From assembly GCA_004299485.1 (NCBI GenBank), contig SCQP01000001.1, forward strand, positions 62,001 to 126,000: a stretch of 64,000 nucleotides of DNA. Direction: 5' to 3'. The translations under genes and the position numbers were made by a program. The notes under the pieces were generated by a model, which searched no databases, was not told the origin of the DNA, and saw only the letters and a program-made list of their open reading frames with translations. Below are positions 35,100 to 43,672 of the stretch, piece after piece. Position 1 is the stretch's first letter. Every line of letters starts with the position of its first letter. This DNA is from Acidobacteriota bacterium. GTDB taxonomy: Bacteria > Acidobacteriota > Terriglobia > Terriglobales > SCQP01.

Positions 35100-36233
35100 A
35101 TGCGCAGGAAAGCGGTCATCGGAGTTCTGCTTGCGGCGCTGGTAGCGGCGGGATTGTACTTCGTTCTGCGGCCGCGCCAGCAGGTACTGACGCTCACCGG
35201 CACGGTGGATGGCAACGAGGTGGTGGTGGGTTCGCAGATCACGGCGACCATCGTGAAGATGGACGTGCAGGACGGCGAGGCGGTGCAGGCCGGGCAATTA
35301 CTCGCCACCCTGAGCCGGAACGTGCAGACGGCGGATGTGGCCGCGGCGGCGCAGGCGATTCAGCAGGCGCAGGCCAATGCGCGACAATCGGCGGCGCAGA
35401 CCGCGATGCTGGCGGCGACGCTGCCGGCAAAGCTGGCGCAGGTGGAAGCGCAACAGCAGCAGGCGCAGGCGCAACTGGCGCAGGCCAAAGCGCAAGCGGC
35501 CTCGGCGGCGGCGGCGTGGAAGAACGCCCACGCGACCTACCAGCGCGTAGCGCCGCTGACGGCACAAGGAGTGAGCAGCCAGCAGGAGTTGGATAACGCC
35601 ACCGCGGCGCTGGACACGGCGCAGGCGGGCCGGGTTTCGGCGCAGGCGGCGGTGACGGCGGCGGCGCGGGCGGCGGCGGCGGCGCAGGCGGCGGTGGCCG
35701 ACGCGAAAGCGCAATTGCAGCAGGTAAAGGTGCAGCGGCAGCAGACGGCGGCGCTCGAAGCAAGCGCGCGGCAGGCGCAGGCGGCACGGGCGGCGGCACA
35801 GGCGCAGTTGGGCTTTACGCAAATCGTGGCGCCGGTGGATGGTGTCATCACGCTGCGGGCGGCGCGCGAGGGCGAGGTGGTGGTGCCGGGCGCACCGATT
35901 GTGACTATTTTTCAGTTGAGTGACACCTGGGTGGACGCGGATGTCGCCGAGACCTATGCGCCCGGCGTGCGGCTGGGGCAAGTGCTGACCGTGCGGCTGC
36001 CCTCGGGGCGGGAGGTGAAGGGGCCGGTAATCTACAAGGCGGTCGAGGCGGACTTCGCCACGCAACGGGATGTGAGCCGGACCAAGCGCGACATCAAGAC
36101 GGTGGCGATCCGGGTGAAGGTCGATAACCCGCAAGGCGAGCTGCCGCTGGGGATGACGGCGTGGGTGATGTTGCCGGTCCAGGGGTCAGGGGCCAGGGGT
36201 CAGGGGTCAGCGGGGGGCATCCGTGGAAACTAG
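35100..36233 (+). CDS. HlyD/EmrA-type membrane fusion (periplasmic adaptor) protein
   Basis: 377 residues from ATG 35100 with AAAGGA 6 nt upstream. One N-terminal membrane helix (about 4-22), a split biotinyl-lipoyl domain (about 33-80 and 235-275), a long Ala/Gln coiled coil between them, and a beta-barrel (about 280-360). It should bridge inner-membrane ABC transporter and outer membrane. The last residues QGSGARGQGSAGG are a CAGGGGY heptamer repeat read as protein. The end overlaps the ABC ATPase start by 11 nt. Confidence 0.9.
   Translation: MRRKAVIGVLLAALVAAGLYFVLRPRQQVLTLTGTVDGNEVVVGSQITATIVKMDVQDGEAVQAGQLLATLSRNVQTADVAAAAQAIQQAQANARQSAAQTAMLAATLPAKLAQVEAQQQQAQAQLAQAKAQAASAAAAWKNAHATYQRVAPLTAQGVSSQQELDNATAALDTAQAGRVSAQAAVTAAARAAAAAQAAVADAKAQLQQVKVQRQQTAALEASARQAQAARAAAQAQLGFTQIVAPVDGVITLRAAREGEVVVPGAPIVTIFQLSDTWVDADVAETYAPGVRLGQVLTVRLPSGREVKGPVIYKAVEADFATQRDVSRTKRDIKTVAIRVKVDNPQGELPLGMTAWVMLPVQGSGARGQGSAGGIRGN
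36178..36216. repeat. CAGGGGT/C heptamer repeat at the end of the HlyD gene
   Basis: Five units encoding the low-complexity Gly/Gln/Ser tail of the adaptor protein and ending just before the GGGGGG stretch that may serve as ribosome-binding site of the ABC ATPase gene. Confidence 0.85.
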
Positions 36234-37182
36234 CGCGGCCATTGAGGTTCAGGGGCTGACGAAGCGGTTTGGGGCACTGGAGGCGGTCAAAGGGGTTAGC
36301 TTTGACGTGCAGCAGGGCGAGATCTTTGGGCTGCTGGGGCCCAATGGCGCGGGCAAATCGACGCTGATCCGGATGCTGACGACGCTGATTCCGCCGTCGG
36401 CGGGGAGCGCGCGGGTGGCGGGACACGATGTGGCCAGCGAACCGGATGCGGTGCGGGTGCGGATTGGCGTGATTCCGCAGAACATGACCAGCGACCCGGA
36501 CCTGACCTGCGCGGAGAATCTGTCGATTCATGCGCGCCTGTATGGGCTGCCGCGGGCGCAGCGCCAGAAGGTGACGGCGGAGCTGTTGGAGGCGGTGGGT
36601 CTGGCGGACCGGGCTCAGGCGTTTGCCAAGACGCTGTCGGGCGGGATGCGGCGGCGGCTGGAGATTGCGCGCGGGCTGGTGCATGCGCCCGAGATTCTGT
36701 TTCTGGACGAGCCGACCACCGGGCTGGACCCGGTGTCCCGGTTTTCGGTGTGGGAGATGATCGCGCACCTGCGCGACTCACGCGGGTTGACGATGTTCAT
36801 GACGACGCACTATATGGATGAAGCCGATAAACTGTGTGACCGCATCGGAATTGTGGACCACGGGCAACTGGTGGCGTTGGACACGCCGGTGGCGCTGAAG
36901 ACGGCGGTGCCGGGGACGAGCCGGATTGAGACGCGCTTTGTCCCGGATTTGGCGGGTGGGAAGGCGGCGCTGGAGGCGTTACCGCTGGTGGAGCGGGTGG
37001 AGGCGGTGGGCGCGGGGATGTACCGGATCGCCAGCGATCAGGGTCCGGCGGCGGCGGAAGCGATTATGGATCTGGCGCGGCAGCAGCACGTGGAATTAAG
37101 CAGTCTGACCGTGCAATCGACGACGCTCGATGACGTGTTTGTGCATTTCACCGGCCACGGGTTACAGGAGGGGGCACATTGA
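36223..37182 (+). CDS. ABC transporter ATP-binding protein (drug/polysaccharide type)
   Basis: 319 residues, GTG start. Walker A GPNGAGKST, Q-loop VIPQNM, signature LSGGMRRRLEIARGL, Walker B ILFLDEPTTGLDP and H-loop TTHYMDEADKL are all present, followed by a DUF4162-type C-terminal domain. It powers the ABC-2 permease encoded next, with TTGA overlap at the junction. Confidence 0.95.
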   Translation: METSAAIEVQGLTKRFGALEAVKGVSFDVQQGEIFGLLGPNGAGKSTLIRMLTTLIPPSAGSARVAGHDVASEPDAVRVRIGVIPQNMTSDPDLTCAENLSIHARLYGLPRAQRQKVTAELLEAVGLADRAQAFAKTLSGGMRRRLEIARGLVHAPEILFLDEPTTGLDPVSRFSVWEMIAHLRDSRGLTMFMTTHYMDEADKLCDRIGIVDHGQLVALDTPVALKTAVPGTSRIETRFVPDLAGGKAALEALPLVERVEAVGAGMYRIASDQGPAAAEAIMDLARQQHVELSSLTVQSTTLDDVFVHFTGHGLQEGAH

Positions 37183-38297
37183 ATTTCAACCGCGCCATGG
37201 CGATCGTGGAGCGCGACTTGCGCAAGTTCCGGCGCAGCCCGATGCTGATTCTGATGGCGGTGGTGCTGCCGCTGCTGCAGTTGATCATTCTGGGGCATGC
37301 CTTTGGCGGCAACATCCGGAATGTGCCGCTGGGAGTGGTCAACCTCGATCACGGGCCGGCGGCGGTGACGGTGGAACAGAAGCTGCGGGCGGTCGCGGCG
37401 AACGAGAAGACGTTTTTGCCGCAAGGATACGCCGACCAGGGTGCGGCCGTGGAGGCGCTGCGGGACGGCAAGCTGGGGGCGGTGCTGATCATCCCGCGGC
37501 ATTACTCGCGCGATGTGCAGATCAAGCAGGACCCGCAGTTGGCGCTGATTACCGACAACACCGACCGGGCCCAGGCGGGCGGCGTGGAGGCCACCCTGTC
37601 GGAACTGGTCAGCAATCTCAACGCACCGGTAGTGGCCTCGCGCGATCCGGGCAAGGTGCAGCTCGATACGGTTGAGGTTTATCCCTACACCGATTACATG
37701 AAATACCTGCTGCCGGGGCTGGTGGTGCTGGCGATATTCGTTTCGGCGATGATCGGCGGCGGCATTATCTACATGGACGACAAATCGCGGGGCCTGCACG
37801 AAGGCTACCTGGTGACGCCGATTACCAAAGCGGAGCTGATCCTGGGCTTTAATTTGTCGGGCACGATCAAGGGGATTCTGGCGGGAATGGTGACGCTGGT
37901 AGTGGGGGCGATGCTGGCGGGCGTGCCGGATCTGTTTCTGCCCTCGCGGCTCGTGGGGCTGGCGGTGGTAACGGCGCTGACCGCGATTGCGCTGATCGCG
38001 ATGATGTTTTTCCTGATGGCGCGGATGAGCGATCCGCTGGTGCCGCGGGCGATGTTCGGAGTGCTGAACACGCTGCTGTTTTTCCCCAGCGGCGCGGTGT
38101 ACCCGATCGCCGGGTTTCCGGAGTGGCTGCGGGCGATTGCCCAGGTCGATCCGTTCTACTATGCGGTGCATGCCTATCGCAGCCTGCTGCTGAAGCAGGG
38201 TGGGCTGATGGCGATTGGGCGCGATCTGTGGGTGCTGGCGCTGATTGGGGCGCTGATGATGTTTGGGGCGACGAAGCTGTTTCAACGGACGCTGTGA
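37179..38297 (+). CDS. ABC-2 type transporter permease
   Basis: 372 residues, TTG start with GGAGGGG 5 nt upstream. One N-terminal helix (about 25-45), a large periplasmic domain (about 45-175), then five helices (about 180-370), the YhgE/YbhS-like layout of drug or lipid exporters. Together with the HlyD and ATPase genes it makes a tripartite efflux pump; an outer-membrane channel is not encoded here. Confidence 0.92.
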   Translation: MNFNRAMAIVERDLRKFRRSPMLILMAVVLPLLQLIILGHAFGGNIRNVPLGVVNLDHGPAAVTVEQKLRAVAANEKTFLPQGYADQGAAVEALRDGKLGAVLIIPRHYSRDVQIKQDPQLALITDNTDRAQAGGVEATLSELVSNLNAPVVASRDPGKVQLDTVEVYPYTDYMKYLLPGLVVLAIFVSAMIGGGIIYMDDKSRGLHEGYLVTPITKAELILGFNLSGTIKGILAGMVTLVVGAMLAGVPDLFLPSRLVGLAVVTALTAIALIAMMFFLMARMSDPLVPRAMFGVLNTLLFFPSGAVYPIAGFPEWLRAIAQVDPFYYAVHAYRSLLLKQGGLMAIGRDLWVLALIGALMMFGATKLFQRTL

Positions 38298-38704
38298 TGC
38301 AGGCGACGGCAGGACTGTTTTCGAACTGGCAGTTTTTCGGGCATTTGCGGCAGCGCCTGGTCGCGGCGCTGGCGCCGATTGGGGTGCAGCCGCGGGATTT
38401 TTTGCTGTTGTCGATTGTGCGCGAGCAGGCGAGGTCGCAGCGCGAGCTGGCCGCGGTGTGTGCGCTGGACCCGAGTTCGATGGTGCCCGTGGTGGATGCG
38501 CTCGAGCAGCGCGGCTGGATCGAGCGGCGGCGCGACCCGCACGATCGCCGGGTGCATTTGATTACGCTATCGACGGAGGGCAAGCGAGTGCATACGCGCG
38601 CGCTGCGGCTGGCGCAGAAAATGGAAGCGGCGCAAATGCAAAGACTCAGTGAAACTGAGAGGGTGCAGTTGGCGGAACTTCTGAGAAAATTGGTGAATGG
38701 GTGA
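38297..38704 (+). CDS. MarR-family regulator
   Basis: 135 residues starting at the ATG that overlaps the permease stop (TGATG). Winged helix: QRELAAVCALDPSSMVPVVD recognition part, then RDPHDRRVHLITLS wing. It closes the efflux operon and probably represses it until a ligand binds. It ends 8 nt into the start region of the DUF481 gene. Confidence 0.9.
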   Translation: MQATAGLFSNWQFFGHLRQRLVAALAPIGVQPRDFLLLSIVREQARSQRELAAVCALDPSSMVPVVDALEQRGWIERRRDPHDRRVHLITLSTEGKRVHTRALRLAQKMEAAQMQRLSETERVQLAELLRKLVNG

Positions 38705-39824
38705 GAAGAAGTGGTCAGTGGTCAGTGGTCAGTGGTCAGTTTTTTCGAGGCACAGGAGGGGGCTGGGACGATCGCTGGGGGTACTGTGTCTGATGGCGTG
38801 TCTGGGGGTGGCGCTGCGCGCCGACACGCTGATCTTTAAAAACGGCGATGAGCTGACGGGAACGCTGGTGCGGGCGGATGCGAAGGGGTGCGTGTTTGCC
38901 AGCAAGATGGCGAGTGACGTGACCGCGCCGTGGGACAACATCCGCGAGCTGCGCACAACCACCACATTTGTCGTGGTCACCAAGGGTGGCGAGGTGTATC
39001 GGGGCACGCTGCTGGTGGAAAACGACAGCCTGGTGGTGTCGAGCGCGACGGCGCCACCGGCGTTTCTGGGCGCGCCGGACGTGCTCATGGTGGTGGATCC
39101 AAAGACGTACACCAAAGAAGTGCTGGCGCATCCGCGCCTGTGGCAGAGCTGGCGAGGGCAGATTGTTGGCGGCTTCAGCCAGGTGAGCGCAACGCAATCG
39201 TCTACCAGCTACACGACGCAGCTCGATTTGCAGCGGCCGGTGCCGAAACTGAGCTGGCTGGAGCAGAGGTCGAATACGCTGCTGCACTTTAACGGCACCT
39301 ACGGCAAGTTGTCGCAGCCGCACACGCCGACCGTGCGGACCAGCATTTTCACAGCGGGGCTGGAGCAGGACCAGGACATCAGCAAGCGATTGTTTCTGTT
39401 TGCCAACACACGGTTCGACCACAATGACGCGCAGGGCCTACAGTTGCAGCAGGCCTATGGCGGCGGGATCGGCTGGAAAGTGAAGACGACGTCCGACACG
39501 CAGCTCGCGCTACGCGCCGACCTGCACTGGACGCGGCAACGCTTTTTGAGCACGGTTAACAACAATTTTCTGGCCTCCAGCGTGACCGAGACCCTGCGGC
39601 AGATGCTGCACAAGGTGATCTGGACGCAGAGCATCAGCATCACGCCCAGCATCACGCATGGGGTGGCCTACCAGATGTCGGGGATAAGCGCCTGGGCGAT
39701 GCCGGTGTATCACAGCCTGAGTCTGAACTTTACCGTCGTGGATGCTTACCTCAACAACCCACAGCCGGGATTCTTGAAGAACTCGCTGCAGTACAGCACG
39801 GGCTTGCAAATCAACCTGCACTGA
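38697..39824 (+). CDS. DUF481 family outer-membrane beta-barrel protein
   Basis: Up to 375 residues. A signal peptide (SLGVLCLMACLGVALRA) is preceded by a stretch WSVVSGQWSV that is only the AGTGGTC heptamer repeat translated. The true start could be further down (for example near 38790). The N-terminal domain (DTLIFKNGDELTGTLVRAD) is of the type often found with DUF481. The rest alternates polar and aromatic residues as in an outer-membrane barrel and ends in LQINLH. Its start overlaps marR, so it may be the outer-envelope partner of the efflux genes, though that is inference. Confidence 0.78.
   Translation: MGEKKWSVVSGQWSVFSRHRRGLGRSLGVLCLMACLGVALRADTLIFKNGDELTGTLVRADAKGCVFASKMASDVTAPWDNIRELRTTTTFVVVTKGGEVYRGTLLVENDSLVVSSATAPPAFLGAPDVLMVVDPKTYTKEVLAHPRLWQSWRGQIVGGFSQVSATQSSTSYTTQLDLQRPVPKLSWLEQRSNTLLHFNGTYGKLSQPHTPTVRTSIFTAGLEQDQDISKRLFLFANTRFDHNDAQGLQLQQAYGGGIGWKVKTTSDTQLALRADLHWTRQRFLSTVNNNFLASSVTETLRQMLHKVIWTQSISITPSITHGVAYQMSGISAWAMPVYHSLSLNFTVVDAYLNNPQPGFLKNSLQYSTGLQINLH
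38711..38740. repeat. AGTGGTC heptamer repeat at the DUF481 gene start
   Basis: Four perfect AGTGGTC units between the candidate ATG (38697) and the signal peptide. A change in unit number would move the frame. Confidence 0.9.
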
Positions 39825-39825
39825 C

Positions 39826-39853
39826 CAGGGGCCAGGGATCAGGGGCCAGGGGT
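39826..39853. repeat. CAGGGGC/T heptamer repeat before the ADOP permease gene
   Basis: Four units (CAGGGGC, CAGGGAT, CAGGGGC, CAGGGGT) right after the DUF481 stop. Confidence 0.85.
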
Positions 39854-39898
39854 CAGAGATTTTCGGAACCTTTTGGGGGCGGGGCGGTATAAGCAGGC

Positions 39899-42298
39899 AT
39901 GCGGGATTTGATCTACGCCTGGCGGGGGCTGCGGCGGGCGCCAGGGTTTGCCGCGGTGGCGATCATTACGCTGGCGCTGGGGATTGGCGTCAACACCGTC
40001 ATCTTCAGTATTGCGGCGCCGATGCTCCTGGAGGCGCTTCCCTACCCTGCGGCGCAGCGGATTGTCGAGGTCTCGCATAAGGCGCATGGGGAATTTCAGA
40101 ACGGTTTGAACGGAAGCGAGGCGCTGTATCTGGAGGCGCATCAGCGGACGCTCGCGTCGGTAGCGATTGTGGAGGAGGGCGGCGACTCGAACCTGAGCGG
40201 AGCGGGCAACGCCGTACGGGTGAATGCGATCGGGACCACGCACGGGTACTTCGACGTCTGGGGTGTGGAGCCGGTGCGGGGGAGGAATTTTCTAGCAGCG
40301 GATGATGAGCCGGGCGGGGCACGCGTCGCGATCCTGAGTTACGGGCTGTGGCAGAAGCAGTTTGGCGGCGATGCGAACGTGCTGGGGCGGACGTTCCGGT
40401 TGAACGATACCGTGTACACGGTAATTGGCGTGATGCCGGCGAGCTTTGTCACGCTGACACAGAATCAGATCAATCCCGAGCCGGCGCAGCTTTGGGTGGA
40501 TATGCAACCGACGGAAGCGTCGCTGGCACCGCAGGGGCCGAACCTGGACGTGATCGGGCGGCTGGCGGCGGGCGTGACGCTGGCACAGGCGCAGGCGAAC
40601 CTGACGGCACTGAAGCTCAGCTTCCAGCAGACACATCCGCAGGTGGCGCCGAAGATGGACTGGGGCGTGCAAAGCATGCATGACGCGGTGGCCACGGGCA
40701 ACACGCAAGCGCTGTGGTTGCTGCTGGGGGCGGTGGGGCTGGTGCTGCTGATCGCCTGTGCGAATCTGGCAAATTTGTTGCTGGCGCGGGCGACGGGGCG
40801 GACGCGAGAGATGGCGATCCGGGCGGCGATTGGAGCCAACCGCGGCAGGATTGTGCGGCAACTGCTGACCGAAAGCTGTCTGCTGGCAGGGCTGGGCGCT
40901 GTGCTGGGCTGTCTGCTGGCGTGGTGGAGCGTTCCGCCGTTGGTGCGGTTGATGCCGGCGGCTTATCTGACGCCTGCGAGCGGGCTGAATGGCACGGTGT
41001 TGCTGTTCACCGCGGGCGTCACGGTCGTGGCCGCGATTTTGTTTGGGTTGGCGCCGGCGCTGCATGCCAGCCGGACGGGACTGCAGGCCAGCCTGAAGGA
41101 TAGCGTGGCGACCTCGGGCGGAGTGGGCGCGGAGCGGGCGCGGGCGGCGCTGATTGTGGGCGAGGTGGCGCTGGCGTTTCTGTTGCTGGCGGGCGCAGGG
41201 CTGCTGATCGCGAGTCTCGGGGCGCTGGGGCGGGTAAACCCGGGGTTTAACCTGGGCAACGTGCTGACCGCACAAACCAACCTCACCGGACCGCTCGCGG
41301 CGAGCGCTGCCGCCACCACGCGGTACAGCGCAGCGGTCCTGGACAAACTGCGCCGGCTGCCCGGTGTCGCGGGGGCGGCGTCGATTACGGGCGTGCCGCT
41401 GACACGCGGTTTGAATGAGACGATTGACGTACCCGGGCATGCGAACGATCCCAGGCGTTATGACGTGGAGTGGCGCGGGATCAGTCCGGGCTATTTCCGG
41501 ACGCTGCAGATTGCCTTGTTGCGCGGCCGGGACTTCCGTGAGGCCGACACCGGATCGAGCCAGAACGTGGCGATCGTCAGCGCGAACGTGGCGCGGCACT
41601 TCTGGCCGCGGGAGACGGGCTTGGGCGAGGTGGTGGACGGAGCGCAAGTGGTCGGCATTGCGGCGGACGTGCATGAAAACGGGGTGGATCAACCCGCCCC
41701 GTATACCGTTTATTTTCCGCAGGCGCAGGTGTCGGACAACATGAACAAGCTGGTGAATCACTGGTTTGCGATGGGGTTTGTGATTCACGGGAGTGGCGCG
41801 GACCTGGGAGCGCGGGTGCGGGAGGCGTTCGCCAGCGTGAATCCGGACCAGCCGGTGTTTGCGGTGCAGAGCCTGGCGCAACTGAAAGGTACGTCACTCG
41901 GTCAGTACAGCTTCATGGGCACGCTGCTGGGAATTTTTGCGGGGCTGGCGCTGATCCTGGGCGGAGTCGGGATTTACGGAGTTTTGGCGTATGCGGTAGC
42001 GCAACAGCGGCGCGAGATCGGCATCCGGATGGCCCTGGGCGCCAACCGGGGGCGGATCCTGAGGCAATTTCTGGGCTACGGCATGAAGCTGGCGGCGATC
42101 GGGCTGGCGATTGGGGTGGTTGCCTCGCTGTGGTTACTGAAACTGCTCGGCAGCTTCTTGTTTGGCGTCTCCCCGGCCGATCCCTGGGTGCTGGCGGCGG
42201 TAGCCCTTGCGCTGCTGGTAATTGCGTGGCTGGCGAGTTTGCGTCCCGCGTGGGCGGCAACCCGGGTCGATCCGCTGCAGGCTCTGCGGCCTGAATAG
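39899..42298 (+). CDS. ADOP-type ABC permease (duplicated MacB/FtsX)
   Basis: 799 residues. N-terminal helix ITLALGIGVNTVIF, a MacB-type periplasmic domain (about 50-240), an FtsX core (about 265-390) with the GRTREMAIRAAIGANRGRIV type of loop broken by helices, a second periplasmic domain (about 430-670), and a second FtsX core (about 680-795) with QQRREIGIRMALGANRGRIL. This is the Acidobacterial duplicated orphan permease layout. No ATPase gene is adjacent. Substrate unknown. Confidence 0.92.
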   Translation: MRDLIYAWRGLRRAPGFAAVAIITLALGIGVNTVIFSIAAPMLLEALPYPAAQRIVEVSHKAHGEFQNGLNGSEALYLEAHQRTLASVAIVEEGGDSNLSGAGNAVRVNAIGTTHGYFDVWGVEPVRGRNFLAADDEPGGARVAILSYGLWQKQFGGDANVLGRTFRLNDTVYTVIGVMPASFVTLTQNQINPEPAQLWVDMQPTEASLAPQGPNLDVIGRLAAGVTLAQAQANLTALKLSFQQTHPQVAPKMDWGVQSMHDAVATGNTQALWLLLGAVGLVLLIACANLANLLLARATGRTREMAIRAAIGANRGRIVRQLLTESCLLAGLGAVLGCLLAWWSVPPLVRLMPAAYLTPASGLNGTVLLFTAGVTVVAAILFGLAPALHASRTGLQASLKDSVATSGGVGAERARAALIVGEVALAFLLLAGAGLLIASLGALGRVNPGFNLGNVLTAQTNLTGPLAASAAATTRYSAAVLDKLRRLPGVAGAASITGVPLTRGLNETIDVPGHANDPRRYDVEWRGISPGYFRTLQIALLRGRDFREADTGSSQNVAIVSANVARHFWPRETGLGEVVDGAQVVGIAADVHENGVDQPAPYTVYFPQAQVSDNMNKLVNHWFAMGFVIHGSGADLGARVREAFASVNPDQPVFAVQSLAQLKGTSLGQYSFMGTLLGIFAGLALILGGVGIYGVLAYAVAQQRREIGIRMALGANRGRILRQFLGYGMKLAAIGLAIGVVASLWLLKLLGSFLFGVSPADPWVLAAVALALLVIAWLASLRPAWAATRVDPLQALRPE

Positions 42299-42371
42299 CC
42301 GAGGTACACGCGCAGATGCCGGTTGCTCCTGATAGGCTACTGGCTACGAGCGAATAGCTTATTCTTTCCTC

Positions 42372-43637
42372 ATGATCGACCTCTCGACGGGCGAATCGGC
42401 AACGCGCATCGCGCTGGCGCTGGCCATCGGCCTGCTCGTGGGCTTCGAGCGGGAGTGGTCGAACAAGGAAGCCGGCATCCGCACGTGCGCGCTGGTGGCG
42501 CTGGCGGGGATGCTGACGGCGCTGCTGGGAACGCCGCTGGTGCTGGCGGGACTGGCGGGCGTGCTGGTGCTGATCGTCTTCATCAACCTGCACGCCATGC
42601 GGGCGGCGCAGACGGTCGAAATCACGACCTCGGCGATGCTGCTGGTGCTGTTCTTTCTGGGCGTGCTGGTGGGCAATGGCTTCTACTTTCTGCCGGTGGC
42701 GGCGGCGATTGTAGCGACGCTGCTGCTGAGCTGGAAGATGGAACTGCACCGCTTTGCAGGCCGGGTAGCGCCGAATGAGGTGCATGGCGCCATCTGGCTG
42801 GGGCTATTGGCGTTCGTCGTGTATCCGCTGCTGCCGGACCGCTATATCGATAAATGGCAGACGGTCAATCCGCACGCGCTCTGGATCGCAGTGATTGTGG
42901 TGGCGGCGGTGGGGTTCAGCAACTACATTTTCCTGCGGTTGTATAGCGCCAAGGGGTTGTATTACAGCGCGGTGCTGGGCGGGCTGGTGAGCAGCACGGC
43001 GACGCTGCTGGAGCTGGGTGCCTCGCTGCGGACCATTGGGACGGAAGAGGTAGGGGAAACCGGAACGGGGCTGATGGAGATGAGCGTGACGGTCACGCTA
43101 CTGGCGACGCTGGCCATGTTCGGGCGCAACCTGGTGCTGCTGGCGATCTTTGCACCGGCGGGGCTGCCGTGGGCGGTGCCGGCGCTGGTAGCGATGGCGG
43201 CACTGGCGGCGGTGCTGGTGTGGCGGCAGCCGCGGGCGCCCAAGCTGAGCGGCCAGCAATTGAAGCTGGATTCGCCCATCTCGCTCCGGAGGGTGGCGGA
43301 GTTTGGGCTGCTGTTTCTGGCGATTCAGGTGGCAGCGACGCTGGCGCTGCGGGCCTGGGGGCATTTTGGCGCCTACGCGGTTGCGGTGCTGGGCGGAATG
43401 GTCAACAGCGCCAGCGCGACCGCGGCGGTAGGCGAAATGGCGGCGCATCATACGCTGGGGGCGGTTGCCGCAGGGGTGGCGACGGTGCTGGCGTCGATGG
43501 CCTCGGCGGTAGTGAACGCGCCGATCATGAACCGGGTGCTGGGGCGCAAGCACCTGGGGTGGGCGAATTCGGCAGCCATGTGGGCGCTGGCGGGAGCCGG
43601 GGTGGTAGTGCTGGTATTGCAGCGGGTGACGCTCTAA
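42372..43637 (+). CDS. MgtC/SapB family membrane protein with DUF4010
   Basis: 421 residues, about twelve hydrophobic helices. The first 130 residues match MgtC (IGLLVGFEREW, GIRTCALVALAGML); the rest fits DUF4010. Such proteins are thought to act in cation homeostasis or regulation of membrane ATP synthase. It stands alone between the ADOP and phosphatase genes. Confidence 0.88.
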   Translation: MIDLSTGESATRIALALAIGLLVGFEREWSNKEAGIRTCALVALAGMLTALLGTPLVLAGLAGVLVLIVFINLHAMRAAQTVEITTSAMLLVLFFLGVLVGNGFYFLPVAAAIVATLLLSWKMELHRFAGRVAPNEVHGAIWLGLLAFVVYPLLPDRYIDKWQTVNPHALWIAVIVVAAVGFSNYIFLRLYSAKGLYYSAVLGGLVSSTATLLELGASLRTIGTEEVGETGTGLMEMSVTVTLLATLAMFGRNLVLLAIFAPAGLPWAVPALVAMAALAAVLVWRQPRAPKLSGQQLKLDSPISLRRVAEFGLLFLAIQVAATLALRAWGHFGAYAVAVLGGMVNSASATAAVGEMAAHHTLGAVAAGVATVLASMASAVVNAPIMNRVLGRKHLGWANSAAMWALAGAGVVVLVLQRVTL

Positions 43638-43672
43638 GGCTTGCGCCGCGCTACAATTTGGCTAAAAGTACA

